Notes under the pieces: model-generated
Told to the model about the DNA's origin: nothing
The model's database searches: none
The model's input: the letters and a program-made list of their open reading frames with translations, nothing else
Shown here: piece after piece, positions 30,494 to 39,130 of the stretch
How positions within the stretch are numbered: the stretch's first letter is position 1
How the letters are laid out: each line of letters starts with the position of its first letter
Source of the DNA: a virus
Strand: one strand, 5' to 3'
IMG/VR virus record: IMGVR_UViG_3300042546_000525
Span: 1 to 45,627 of that record
DNA length: 45,627 bases
Position numbers and translations under genes: made by a program

Positions 30494-30688
30494 TCAGCGC
30501 CGCTTGCGCGGCCTCGGGCTCGGCTCCGGGCTTTCGCCCGGGTCCGTCGGCGGGTCTGCGATCTGGCCGGCGCCGAGGTCGCGCAGGCGAATCGCCTGTC
30601 CCTCCGGCAGATCGATGCGGTCGCCGGGGGCGTACTGCACGCCGGCATTGATCCAGTTGCGCGAGAACTCAAAAGCGACTGCGGACAT
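30494..30688 (-). CDS. Small structural-region protein, 64 aa
   Basis: ATG at 30688 with AAGGAG, 7 bases away. The core NAGVQYAPGDRIDLPEGQAIRL then a Pro/Arg-rich tail resembles the 54-aa protein at 34497-34661 (GDILAPGVYELPDGVA). Overlaps the upstream gene by 20 bases. Such small proteins sit beside capsid and tail tube genes in many phages; role unknown. Confidence 0.65.
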   Translation of the reverse strand: MSAVAFEFSRNWINAGVQYAPGDRIDLPEGQAIRLRDLGAGQIADPPTDPGESPEPSPRPRKRR

Positions 30689-31166
30689 GGGCAGGCTCCT
30701 TGCCGTAGGGGTTGCCGATGCCCTCGGCATAGCTCACCCGGATGGCGACGCGCACGATCTCGGCCTGACCGCCGTCGAGGCGCGCGGTGCTGATGGTCGA
30801 CTCCATCTGCATGCTGCCGATGTCGCCGGCCTCGTCGGATAGGCGCGCGTTCGGCTCGCTGAAGATGGCGCGCTTGATGTCAGCCTTGATCAGCTCCATC
30901 GCCTCGCCCGTCGTCTCATCGTCCGACGGCACATAGCCCTCGACGTCGACGCGCAGATCCGTCAGCGCCTTGTTTGCGCTCGGCTCGTTGCGGAAGTCCT
31001 CGGCCTGCGCCCAGACCACGACAGCTGGCAGCTCGACCTGATCTAGGGAGCGGCGCGCACGGAACACCTGCCGCCCTGCGTCCGTGTGGAACTCGTCGAC
31101 CGCGCGGATGCGGCGCAGTCGACACACGATCTCGCGCAGGGCGCGTTCTGAGAGGGGGAGGATCAT
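30669..31166 (-). CDS. Tail terminator/completion-like protein
   Basis: 165 aa. ERALREIVCRLRRIRAV, then LDQVELPAVVVWAQAEDFRN and IRVSYAEGIGNPYGKEP have the helix-strand layout of gpU-like tail completion proteins, which cap the tail and join it to the head. Position between the FII-like gene region and the tube gene fits. No exact family is proven. Confidence 0.55.
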   Translation of the reverse strand: MILPLSERALREIVCRLRRIRAVDEFHTDAGRQVFRARRSLDQVELPAVVVWAQAEDFRNEPSANKALTDLRVDVEGYVPSDDETTGEAMELIKADIKRAIFSEPNARLSDEAGDIGSMQMESTISTARLDGGQAEIVRVAIRVSYAEGIGNPYGKEPAHVRSRF

Positions 31167-33703
31167 CGGACGATCTGTGCGCCGTGGAAGATTGCAAACC
31201 AGTCTATTGTGGTGGCCGTCAACCCAGTCACTTGGACTACAGGCGCACCGCGCGTCGTGTCGGCCAAAATCGTGATGGCGACGCCAGCCAGCGCAGCGGC
31301 AGTGAAAGTGTAGTCTGGGTTCTGCACGTTAATTACGGTCGAGGCTGCATTTGATCCACGAGACATCACAAGACTAATCCGTGTGTAGACTACATTAGCG
31401 CCCTGACGGCCAGTGACTTCCACTGTCCCAGCCCAGCACGAGTTGTTCGGCATCACGAGGATGTTAGTCGCGGAAGCTGCTGCGCGGTCGGCGGTAAGCA
31501 CCAGCGGCGTGTTGTTCGTGGTGCTGCCTTGCGCGGTAATGCCGATGACTTGGTTATCGCCCTGCGAAGAACGGCGAGCGCCGGACCATGCCCATGCTGT
31601 GAACAAACCCCGAGTATTCGCCTCAGCTCCTCCAGGAATCCAAGATGAGACGCCGCTGGCTAGGTTCGTTGATCCGCCGCCGACAAACGCTCGCAGTGCT
31701 GTGGCTTGATTAGAAACCCCGCAGACTACTGCTGACTGACTTCCAGATGCAGTGTTAGAAACTCCGGCCAAAACGCCACTACTAGTGCCTGATGCCGTAT
31801 TACCTTGTCCTCCGCATACGACAGCTTGACTGCCAGATGCGACGTTGCTAATCCCACAAAAAACGGCAGAAGCGAGTTCGCTTGCAGTGTTGCCTGTTCC
31901 TGCAAAAATACCCGAGTCTTGTCCGCTTGCCACTTGCGTTGCAGCAGACCTCGATGTTTGGAAATCCTTAGCTCGACCTCCGCGCTTGTTGCCACCCGTA
32001 GTGGTGCTGTCTGGCACTTGTAGCAGGAATGCCCCGGATGTGCCTTTGAAACTGACAGCAACGTCAACGTTAGTGGCTGCGTTGTTTGCCAGTAACTGGA
32101 CAACCGGAATCGTCGCATTCGGCGCGGTGGTGTTAACAGACTCGGTGAAGTGGGTAAGACCACCGCCGCCCGTGGCGCTAATCACGCCCGCAGTGATGTC
32201 AATGCCGGACCCCGCAGTGAGAGCGTCCTGCTTTGCGCTTGGTGCAATGGCGTGCCATCCCTGCAGGTTCGCCGAAAGGTTCAGCGTTGCGCCGGAGAAT
32301 GACAGACCAGTCCCCGGCGTGATTGTGTCCTGCTTGCTGCTGGGTGCCAGCGCGTGCCAGCCGAGCAGGTTCTCGCTCAGGTCGATCGTGCCGGCGCCCC
32401 AGACGAAGCCAGTGCCCAGCTCGATGGTCTGCCCGCTGCCGAGCGAGTCGACGAACTCGCTGGTTCCGAAAAGCCTCTGCTCCTGCAGGTTTCGGATCTG
32501 CGACACCGGCAGGCCGGGAATGTCCGTCGCGGTCAGCGCCCGGAAGGTCGGCGCAGCATCGGCGCCCGTGGTCGGCCCGGCCCAAACCGCGTTGGCCGCC
32601 TGCGCGGCGAGCGTCGCAGTGATCGTGCCGGCAGCCGTCACCGGCGATCCCGACAGGCTGAAGATGCCGGGCAGCGACAGGGCCACGCTCGTGACCGTTC
32701 CGTTGCCGGTGCCTGCGCCCAGGGCCGCGCGCGCAGCCTCCGCCGTGGTCGCGCCGGTGCCGCCGTTGCCGATGCCCAGCGTGCCGCTCAGCGTCAGCGT
32801 GCCGGACGTGGTGACGGGGCCGCCGGAGAAGGTCAGGCCCGTGCTGCCGCCAGAGGCCTGCACGCTGGTGACTGTGCCGGATCCGCCGCCGCCCGTGCCG
32901 CTGGCGCTGATCGTGACCGTGCGCGATGCGCCGATGCCCGAGTAGGTCAGCGTGATGTTGGCGCCAGCGACCAGCATCGCCTCGACCTGGCCACGCGCAA
33001 GCGCGTTGGTGTAGACCGTAGCGCCCGGCGAGATGCCGTCGAGCTTGGCCTTGTCCTCCACCGACATGACGCCGGCCGCCGCAGTGGTGGCGATCGGCAG
33101 CGTCGCAGACGCGCCGGTGCTGCTGGTGACGGTGCGCGCGTTGCCAGTGCCGCCGATGCCGAGGTTGGTGCCGACGTTGACTTGAGCGCCGGCAGCGATG
33201 CTGTCGAGCTTGTTCTTGTCGGCTGCCGACATGAAGCCAGCAGAGCCGCCGGGGCCGCCGACAGCGACCGCGTGCAGCGTGCCGCCAGCCTGCGAGCCAT
33301 GGGCGTGCGTGTGATCCTGTCGTGCCGCGCGGTCGGACGTGCCGGCCTGCGAGGAAGCCCCCACTGCAGGCGGCGCGCTGCTCAGCAGGATGTTGTCGAG
33401 CTTCGCCTTGTCGCCAGCGGACATGCTGCCCGGCTGCGTCGGCGTCGCCGGAGTGATCCCGACAACCGGGTTGACGCCGCCTGTGCTGGTGATCGGCGCG
33501 GTTGCGGTCACGGAGTTGACCAGCGACGGCGCATCGCCGGGGTTCAGCCATTCGGTGTCGTAGTCGTCATCCGAACGCTTGCCAAGGATCTGGCCCTGCA
33601 AGCCGCCGGGGATGACGCCTTGGCCGCGCTCTCCGCGGAGGCCGCGCGCGACCACGCGAGTCACGAACTCCTGCGCCTGCACGATGATGCGGGGAGTGCT
33701 CAC
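31163..33703 (-). CDS. Tail fibre / receptor-binding protein with YadA-head-like repeats
   Basis: 846 aa. N-terminal GLRGERGQGVIPGGLQGQIL is a short Gly-rich segment; then repeats of SAGDKAKLDNI/SAADKNKLDSI/SVEDKAKLDGI type typical of phage fibre shafts; Gly/Ser/Thr-rich stretches; and near 580-680 head-like repeats (GNTASELASAVFCGISNVASG and related) as in trimeric adhesins. A beta-rich C-terminal tip follows. It should form a trimeric fibre binding the cell surface. Placement between connector and tail genes is unusual, and the C-terminal third is visibly more A/T-rich, a sign of module exchange. Confidence 0.78.
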   Translation of the reverse strand: MSTPRIIVQAQEFVTRVVARGLRGERGQGVIPGGLQGQILGKRSDDDYDTEWLNPGDAPSLVNSVTATAPITSTGGVNPVVGITPATPTQPGSMSAGDKAKLDNILLSSAPPAVGASSQAGTSDRAARQDHTHAHGSQAGGTLHAVAVGGPGGSAGFMSAADKNKLDSIAAGAQVNVGTNLGIGGTGNARTVTSSTGASATLPIATTAAAGVMSVEDKAKLDGISPGATVYTNALARGQVEAMLVAGANITLTYSGIGASRTVTISASGTGGGGSGTVTSVQASGGSTGLTFSGGPVTTSGTLTLSGTLGIGNGGTGATTAEAARAALGAGTGNGTVTSVALSLPGIFSLSGSPVTAAGTITATLAAQAANAVWAGPTTGADAAPTFRALTATDIPGLPVSQIRNLQEQRLFGTSEFVDSLGSGQTIELGTGFVWGAGTIDLSENLLGWHALAPSSKQDTITPGTGLSFSGATLNLSANLQGWHAIAPSAKQDALTAGSGIDITAGVISATGGGGLTHFTESVNTTAPNATIPVVQLLANNAATNVDVAVSFKGTSGAFLLQVPDSTTTGGNKRGGRAKDFQTSRSAATQVASGQDSGIFAGTGNTASELASAVFCGISNVASGSQAVVCGGQGNTASGTSSGVLAGVSNTASGSQSAVVCGVSNQATALRAFVGGGSTNLASGVSSWIPGGAEANTRGLFTAWAWSGARRSSQGDNQVIGITAQGSTTNNTPLVLTADRAAASATNILVMPNNSCWAGTVEVTGRQGANVVYTRISLVMSRGSNAASTVINVQNPDYTFTAAALAGVAITILADTTRGAPVVQVTGLTATTIDWFAIFHGAQIVR

Positions 33704-34101
33704 GGGCTGCTGACCTCAAGGGCGCGGACGGTGACAGTGGCGTCGACGATCGTGCGGCTGGTACCGGCGACGTCGAGCGGATCGAACACGCGGATGGCGA
33801 GGTTCACGTCCCACTTGGCCGAGCCGCCAGGCGGCGCCAGCGCGAGGGTCTGCGTCGCATCGGCCAGCAGAGCGATCGTGTGCGCGCCTTCCGGGCCAGC
33901 GGTGGTCAGGCCGGCGCCTTCGGTGAGGGTCAGCAGGACGGCGTTGCTGTCCTTGCGGCGGAACTCCGCGCGCGACTGCAGGCCGTTCAGCGGCACGGGG
34001 TCGCCCGCGTCAGCGGCCTGGCCCTGCGCCGGCGGCATCTGGTACTCCAAGATCAGCGGCAGCGCATCGCCTGCGCGCGCGAACACGGGATCACAGCTCA
34101 T
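33700..34101 (-). CDS. Structural-module protein, 133 aa
   Basis: Beta-rich (AGDALPLILEYQM, LQSRAEFRRKDSNAVLLTLT, WDVNLAIRVF). The layout recalls the N-terminal fold used in phage fibre-attachment proteins. It is coupled to the FII-like gene upstream and the fibre downstream, so it may link the fibre to the virion. No family is confirmed. Confidence 0.55.
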   Translation of the reverse strand: MSCDPVFARAGDALPLILEYQMPPAQGQAADAGDPVPLNGLQSRAEFRRKDSNAVLLTLTEGAGLTTAGPEGAHTIALLADATQTLALAPPGGSAKWDVNLAIRVFDPLDVAGTSRTIVDATVTVRALEVSSP

Positions 34102-34433
34102 GCGCTCACCTGCGGCACAACCAGCACAGAGAAACGGGATTCGTCGGACGCCTGCACGGCGCCGGAGACGCGATAGGTAGCCGCGCCGAGGTCGATCAGG
34201 TCGCCTTGGATCGGACGCGGCAGGGATTCGGTGCGGATCAGGTCCACCACGATCTGGTCGCTGGTGACCTGCCCGTTATCGTTCACGAACTGCACGCCGC
34301 GACGGACGAAGCAGCGGACGTCAGGCACAGCCGCGCCCACCTTCGGGCGGAACGTGCACACGTCGCCGAGGCCGGAGCGCGCAGCAACGCGGTGGATCCG
34401 CGCATCCATCGCGGCCAGTCGGGGATTTGTCAT
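34098..34433 (-). CDS. Head-tail joining protein, lambda gpFII-like
   Basis: 111 aa (FII is 117). DVRCFVRRGVQFVNDNGQVT, then VVDLIRTESLPRPIQGDLID and TYRVSGAVQASDES match the layout of FII-type joining proteins: a beta-barrel module with an R-G-D-(L/T) segment. It joins the neck to the tail. Comes after the capsid and its 54-aa companion. Confidence 0.7.
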   Translation of the reverse strand: MTNPRLAAMDARIHRVAARSGLGDVCTFRPKVGAAVPDVRCFVRRGVQFVNDNGQVTSDQIVVDLIRTESLPRPIQGDLIDLGAATYRVSGAVQASDESRFSVLVVPQVSA

Positions 34434-34446
34434 CGGGGCTCCAGAA

Positions 34447-34480
34447 AGGACTCGGCCCGCGCGAGGCGGGCCGGAGTCCT
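34447..34480 (-). terminator. Hairpin after the capsid-region genes
   Basis: A 14-bp GC-rich stem with one bulge (34447-34460 with 34466-34480) and a 5-base loop lies between the 54-aa gene and the FII-like gene. The leftward 3' side continues TTTCTGG, a weak U tract. Probably attenuates transcription from capsid into connector genes or stabilises the capsid mRNA 3' end. Confidence 0.45.
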
Positions 34481-34496
34481 GGTGCTGCGTGGATGG

Positions 34497-34661
34497 TCAG
34501 TCCTTGCCTTTGGGCTTCTCGGCCTTGGGCTCTTCCACGGCTTCGGCGACGCCTGCGGCGGTGAGGCCGCGCGCGACGCCATCGGGAAGCTCGTAGACGC
34601 CAGGCGCGAGGATGTCGCCGTTGGCCTCGTAGATAATTGCGGTCAGGGTGCGGATCTTCAT
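34497..34661 (-). CDS. Small protein after the capsid gene, 54 aa
   Basis: ATG overlaps the capsid stop (TGATG). KIRTLTAIIYEANGDILAPG then YELPDGVARGL and a Glu/Lys tail. A likely paralog of the 64-aa protein at 30494-30688. In lambda the FI gene occupies this place, but similarity is not evident. Unknown. Confidence 0.65.
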   Translation of the reverse strand: MKIRTLTAIIYEANGDILAPGVYELPDGVARGLTAAGVAEAVEEPKAEKPKGKD

Positions 34662-35683
34662 CAGCGCACCGTCGCGCAGAAGCTAGCGTTGACGCGGTAC
34701 GGCACAACCAGCGGCGCCGACTGCATCAGCAGGATGCGGGCCGAGGGATCGTGCTGCGTCCACGACTTCGAGAAGAACTCCAGAGGCTGCAGGCCCGCTT
34801 CCTCGTCGCGGATGGCGCCATGGTGCTGCACGCCGTCCAGATCCTCACTGACCAGAAGGACGGTGTTCGCGGGGAGGATCGGAACCTCGGTGCCGGCGTC
34901 GTTGACGAACCAGTCACTGTAGACCCAGAACCGCAGCTGGCCGATGCCGCCCTGATAGCTCAGGCCCGACGCGGAGAAGCGAACCAGCGAAACGGCCTCT
35001 TCGGTCGCCGACAGCGGGCGGGTGTTCAGGAACTTCTCGACCTGCGCATCCGCACGGAACAGCCGCCATGCGGCCACGTCCATGATCACATCGCGGATGG
35101 TCGCGCCCGAGTTCTGCAGAACGGTGAGGGTCCAATCCTCGATGTTCTCCAGCGGCTTGACACCCGATTCGCCCCAGCGTGCGGAAAGCGTGAGCGTAAC
35201 CGTGTGGTTGGCGTTGCGGCCGAAATCGACCTCAACCGTCGGGTACCCGTCGCCAGAGATGACGCACTTGCCGGTTCGCAGCACTTCCGCGGCCATGACC
35301 TCCTTGCGGCGCGCCAGCATGTCGAGCTGGTCAGCCAAGGCCTGCGCAAGATTGGCCTGCTGTCGATTGATCGGCGCGAGGTTGCCGCCGATGGTTTCGC
35401 CCATGCGGCGCTTCAGGGCCTTGTTCGGGTCCAGAACGCGCTTGTCCTTGATGTAGGCCGGGCGGAACAGGCGCGAGACATAGCCCTCGTCGGACACGAA
35501 ACGCCCCTCGCGCAGAGGCGAGACGAACGGCGCAATGCGGCGCTTCTTGTTCTCGACGTCGAAGTAGATGGTTTCATCATCCGAGGTTTCGACGATGGGG
35601 AAGAAGGCAGAAAGCAGCGCGGTCTGAGGACGGATAAGCGTCTCGACGGTGCGCTGCAGAGTTGCGGTGGTGAACATGTCCAT
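34661..35683 (-). CDS. Major capsid protein, lambda gpE family
   Basis: 340 aa (lambda gpE is 341). The N-terminus MDMFTTATLQRTVETLIRP, IYFDVENKKRRIAPFVSPL, GRFVSDEGYVSRLFRPAYIK and LRTGKCVISGDGYPTVEVDF are characteristic of the E-type HK97-fold shell protein. AGGAG lies 8 bases upstream. Comes directly after the gpD-like gene, as in lambda. Confidence 0.95.
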   Translation of the reverse strand: MDMFTTATLQRTVETLIRPQTALLSAFFPIVETSDDETIYFDVENKKRRIAPFVSPLREGRFVSDEGYVSRLFRPAYIKDKRVLDPNKALKRRMGETIGGNLAPINRQQANLAQALADQLDMLARRKEVMAAEVLRTGKCVISGDGYPTVEVDFGRNANHTVTLTLSARWGESGVKPLENIEDWTLTVLQNSGATIRDVIMDVAAWRLFRADAQVEKFLNTRPLSATEEAVSLVRFSASGLSYQGGIGQLRFWVYSDWFVNDAGTEVPILPANTVLLVSEDLDGVQHHGAIRDEEAGLQPLEFFSKSWTQHDPSARILLMQSAPLVVPYRVNASFCATVR

Positions 35684-35695
35684 GGTGCGGGCTCC

Positions 35696-36082
35696 TTAGC
35701 GCGCGACGCCGTTGGTGAGGAAGATGCCGAGGCCGCGCATGCCCTCGCGGATGGTGGCGACGGTGTGGCTGGCGCCCAGCGTCAGAGCGTTCTCGTTGAA
35801 GTCGCCCGACTCGTAGACGATCGCCTCGGCGGTCGCGCCGGTGGTGGTGATCGACTCGGCCGCAATGAAGCGCGGGGTCTGGCTGCCGTCGCTCGCCGCG
35901 GACAGCGACACGATGACGTTGCCGCCGCTGGTGATCTGGCCCAGGACGTGGCCGCGGACGATGGTCTGGCTCGTGCCGATGGTGACCTTGCGGGCACGGA
36001 CGGGCATGTCGCCGGCGATCAGGTGGTCAGGGTTGTAGGCGCCCTCGGTGGCGAGGGCGGCGCGGGTCTGATACTCGCTCAT
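35696..36082 (-). CDS. Head decoration protein, lambda gpD-like
   Basis: 128 aa (gpD is 110). TRAALATEGAYNPDHLIAGD, then TSQTIVRGHVLGQI and GDFNENALTLG are the typical HDPD-family beta-tulip segments. Trimer that stabilises the expanded shell. GGAG 9 bases upstream. Confidence 0.88.
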   Translation of the reverse strand: MSEYQTRAALATEGAYNPDHLIAGDMPVRARKVTIGTSQTIVRGHVLGQITSGGNVIVSLSAASDGSQTPRFIAAESITTTGATAEAIVYESGDFNENALTLGASHTVATIREGMRGLGIFLTNGVAR

Positions 36083-36088
36083 GGGGTC

Positions 36089-36523
36089 TTACTCCTTGGC
36101 CAGGCCGAGTGCAACGGCGGTGGCGATCAGTGAACTGGCGGGGTCGCCATCGGTGTTTCCGCCGTGGGCGGCGGGCTTCGGGGAATCGGCGCGGATGCCG
36201 CGCATGGTCACGCCGCGGTCCTTCTGCGCCTTCAGCATCGCCAGCGCGAAGTCGCCCGGCTGCGTGCCGTCGGCGACGGCCTGCTGCAGCTCGGCATCGA
36301 ACCCTTCCTCCTGCATGCCCAGCAGGGCGGTCAGGCGCGAGCGCTCGGCGGCGGTGGCCTCGGCCTTGGCGGCCGCAATCTGCTCTGCGCTGGCGTCGAT
36401 GGTTTCGACGGCGGAAGCAGCAGCGGGCTGCTCGATCTCGATCTGGTCGGCGGTGTAGCCCGCCTCCAGCGCGAGGCGAAGGTCATCGGTGTTGGAGACC
36501 GTGACCGTGGACTTGTTGCCCAT
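36089..36523 (-). CDS. Nested scaffold protein (Nu3-like), internal start in the protease gene
   Basis: In-frame ATG at 36523 with GAGGA 8 bases upstream would give 144 aa identical to the protease C-terminus: acidic helical (ADQIEIEQPAAAS, AKAEATAAERSRL), as expected of a scaffold. Lambda makes Nu3 in the same way from within gene C. Evidence is the ribosome site and the lambda parallel; not proved. Confidence 0.6.
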   Translation of the reverse strand: MGNKSTVTVSNTDDLRLALEAGYTADQIEIEQPAAASAVETIDASAEQIAAAKAEATAAERSRLTALLGMQEEGFDAELQQAVADGTQPGDFALAMLKAQKDRGVTMRGIRADSPKPAAHGGNTDGDPASSLIATAVALGLAKE

Positions 36524-37363
36524 GGTGGTTGTCCTCGTGGTAGGGCTTGCAGTGCCGGCAAGCTCGGCGATCACGGTCTCAAGAGAACCGAGGCGGTCGG
36601 CCATTCCTGCTGCAACAGCGGAGGCGCCGACCAGCACTCCCCCGCCGCCAAAGTCGGCGATCACGGTTTCAGCCGTGACGCCGCGGTTCCGCGCGACTGC
36701 GCCGACGAACACATCCGCCATCGCGTCGACGATCGACTGCACCTGCGCGCGGCCGGCTTCGGTCGCCGGGTCGCTGCGCTTGTTCGGGCTCTGGCTGCTG
36801 ACGATCTCCAAACGCCGCGCGCCGTTGCGCTCGTCGCGCTCGCGCGTGTCCGTGTAGGACATGACGACGCCGATCGATCCGACGATGGCAGTCGGATCCA
36901 TGACGATCTCGCCGGCAGCAGAAGCCAGCCAGTAGGCCGCGCTTGCGCCGGCGCCCTCGACATAGGCCACGATCGGCTTCGTGCCGCGCGCCTGGTAAAT
37001 CGCCTCGGCCAGTTCATTGATTCCGGTCGCCTCGCCGCCCGGGCTGTTGATCTCCAGCACGACGCCGCGGACGTAGGGATTCTCGATCGCAGCCTGAAAG
37101 TCGCGGGCGATCACGCCGGTGGCGGTGGCGCCGGAGATCTCGGTGAACAGATTGGCGTAGCGAAACACCGGCCCGGTGATCGGGATCACGGCCACGCCAT
37201 CGCGCATCTGCACGGTGCGGGTGTTGTCCAGCGGGCGGCCGAGGCGCATCGAGACGGCCTCTGGGTCGCCCATGCGATCAGCGACCTGCAGGATCGTTTC
37301 GAGCGATTCCTGTTGGATCATCCACGGCCGCCCGGCCGCCACGTCAAACGCTCGAATCGTCAT
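36089..37363 (-). CDS. Capsid maturation protease, S49 family, fused to scaffold
   Basis: 424 aa (lambda gpC is 439). VVLEINSPGGEATG, then GAGASAAYWLAS carries the catalytic serine (S141), and SSQSPNKRSDP the general-base lysine (K195), the Ser-Lys dyad of SppA/ClpP-like S49 proteases. The C-terminal third is the scaffold part (see nested start at 36523). It processes the prohead. It overlaps the portal gene stop. Confidence 0.92.
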   Translation of the reverse strand: MTIRAFDVAAGRPWMIQQESLETILQVADRMGDPEAVSMRLGRPLDNTRTVQMRDGVAVIPITGPVFRYANLFTEISGATATGVIARDFQAAIENPYVRGVVLEINSPGGEATGINELAEAIYQARGTKPIVAYVEGAGASAAYWLASAAGEIVMDPTAIVGSIGVVMSYTDTRERDERNGARRLEIVSSQSPNKRSDPATEAGRAQVQSIVDAMADVFVGAVARNRGVTAETVIADFGGGGVLVGASAVAAGMADRLGSLETVIAELAGTASPTTRTTTMGNKSTVTVSNTDDLRLALEAGYTADQIEIEQPAAASAVETIDASAEQIAAAKAEATAAERSRLTALLGMQEEGFDAELQQAVADGTQPGDFALAMLKAQKDRGVTMRGIRADSPKPAAHGGNTDGDPASSLIATAVALGLAKE

Positions 37364-38912
37364 CGTCTTCGTCCTCGGGGTCGGGCCGCTCCACGCGCGC
37401 CACTGGCTGCGCTTGGCCTTGTGCCGCCCATGTGCCGTCTGCCTTGCGGCGATTGACCTCTTCGAGGCGCTGCTCGTAGACGTCTTCCCAGTCCTCGCCG
37501 GTCATCTGCGCCGTCTCGACCGCCTCATTGCTGACGCCGATCTCGATGCGCGTCTTGGCGGCGCGGGCTTCCTTCTCTTCGTCCATCGATCCGCGGCTCG
37601 GGCCGATCCAAAGCGCGCGCGAGTAGGCGATGCGGCGCATCGGGTCGGCATAGCCCGGCAGAGTCAGCCGGCCGCTTGCGACTTCGAGATCCAGCCACAG
37701 CGCGTAGATCGGCTGGCAGAACTGCTGCGCCAGAACCCACCGGCGCATGGTGTAGAAGCGCCAGGCCTGCAGCATCGCGGCGCGTGCGGCGCTGTAGCTG
37801 CTCTGGTAGTGCAGCAGCAGCTCGTCGACCGGAAGCTCCAGCGCGGCGCCGATCTGCTTCGTCACCGCCATGAAGAACGGGTCGAACTGCGCATTGGGCC
37901 GCGACGGGTTGGCCATGTTGGCCTTCTCGCCCGGCGCCAGATCCACCACGGCGCCCTCGCCGACGCGGAAAGCGCCGTCATCGGCGAACGGGATCGGGTT
38001 GCCGTTTTCATCCAGCTGCTCGCGGTCGCGCTCGATGAAGAAGGTCATCATCGCGGACAGCACGGCGGCCATCAGCTCCGCGCCACCATAGCGGCTGATT
38101 TGCACCAGCGGCTCAAGGATCGGCGCGAGGTACGGCGCACCGCGGACCTGGCCGGGGCGCTCCTTGTCGTTCCAGACGTGCAGCACGCGCCGGCGTCCCG
38201 TCTCGGCGCCAAAGAACGGGTAGAACTCCCACGACGCGATGCGCGTCATGGTGCGGACCTCGCCCGGGTGCTGGCTTCGCACCCAGCAGCCCACCGGCAC
38301 GCCGCCATCCATCGCGATGCCGTCGATCATGTTCTCGGTGTCGGCGCCGTCGCGAGGGTTGCTCACGCGGTCGGCCTCGACCAGTTGCACTTTCAGTTCG
38401 CTGGTGTTGCCCGGTCGGTCCTGCAGCGGCGTCAGCGCGAACACGTCGCCGGATGCCATGGCTGACAGCAGGGCCAAGCCCTGCAGCCCGTAGAAGTCGC
38501 TGGTGGCCTCCCAGTCGCACGACTGCGGGGACTCTGCCCACGCGCGGAAGCGCTGGCGCAGGCTGCGATTCAGCGCCTTGGCGGCATCGGCTGACAGGCC
38601 CAGCACGTCGGCATCCACAGCAGGCCGGCACATCAGACCGGTGCCGACGATGTTGGTGCGGCTGCGCGTCATCGCCGCGCGGGCCAGCGGGTGATTCCGC
38701 ATCGCATCGCGCGAGCGAGCGCGCAGCGTCATCTGCTCCCACGCCGGCAGGTCGCTCGCAGCACTGCCCAGCAGCGGCGTGTAGGCCTGCATCGAGCGCA
38801 GCACATGCGACGCGCCGCGGTAGGCCGTCTCCGGCCGCTCAGGCGGGCTCAAGCTGGCTGCCGGCGCCAGGAACTCGCCCCAGCTTGCCGGCATGGTTTC
38901 GGACAGGCGCAT
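37344..38912 (-). CDS. Portal protein, lambda gpB family
   Basis: 522 aa (gpB is 533). AYRGASHVLRSMQAYTPLLG, RARSRDAMRNHPLARAAMTR, GDVFALTPLQDRPGN and LPVDELLLHYQSSYSAARAA are standard for lambda-type portals; the C-terminus is acidic. It makes the 12-subunit ring where DNA enters. It overlaps the W-like gene by one base and the protease gene by 20. Confidence 0.95.
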   Translation of the reverse strand: MRLSETMPASWGEFLAPAASLSPPERPETAYRGASHVLRSMQAYTPLLGSAASDLPAWEQMTLRARSRDAMRNHPLARAAMTRSRTNIVGTGLMCRPAVDADVLGLSADAAKALNRSLRQRFRAWAESPQSCDWEATSDFYGLQGLALLSAMASGDVFALTPLQDRPGNTSELKVQLVEADRVSNPRDGADTENMIDGIAMDGGVPVGCWVRSQHPGEVRTMTRIASWEFYPFFGAETGRRRVLHVWNDKERPGQVRGAPYLAPILEPLVQISRYGGAELMAAVLSAMMTFFIERDREQLDENGNPIPFADDGAFRVGEGAVVDLAPGEKANMANPSRPNAQFDPFFMAVTKQIGAALELPVDELLLHYQSSYSAARAAMLQAWRFYTMRRWVLAQQFCQPIYALWLDLEVASGRLTLPGYADPMRRIAYSRALWIGPSRGSMDEEKEARAAKTRIEIGVSNEAVETAQMTGEDWEDVYEQRLEEVNRRKADGTWAAQGQAQPVARVERPDPEDEDDDDSSV

Positions 38913-39130
38913 CAGTAGGGCACCGCGTAGATGATCCGCGAGCGGCCACGCCCGGCGCGCGCGTTGGCCTGAGCCGCCACCTGCGCCGTGTAGTCGCGCT
39001 CCAGAGCGCGCAGCTCGCCCAGGTCGGCGAGGGTGATCATGCGGCCCTCATAGCGGACGGATTGCCCGCCTTCCAGCACGGCGTCGATCGCCGCCTGCAC
39101 GGCAGCCAGTCGGGAACGGTAGTCGGTCAT
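38912..39130 (-). CDS. Head-tail connector, lambda gpW-like
   Basis: 72 aa (lambda gpW is 68). YRSRLAAVQAAIDAVLEGGQ, SVRYEGRMITLADLGELRA and the Gly-Arg-rich end match gpW. The ATG overlaps the terminase stop (ATGA). It closes the portal after packaging. Confidence 0.9.
   Translation of the reverse strand: MTDYRSRLAAVQAAIDAVLEGGQSVRYEGRMITLADLGELRALERDYTAQVAAQANARAGRGRSRIIYAVPY

Noticed and set aside
31163-33703. Diversity-generating retroelement target in the fibre
   Set aside because: No reverse transcriptase or template repeat was found in the window.
32354-34180. 608-codon open frame on the plus strand
   Set aside because: Antisense to the fibre and connector genes; arginine-rich low-complexity composition typical of shadow frames.
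34637-36133. 498-codon open frame on the plus strand
   Set aside because: Antisense to the capsid and decoration genes, which have clear families.
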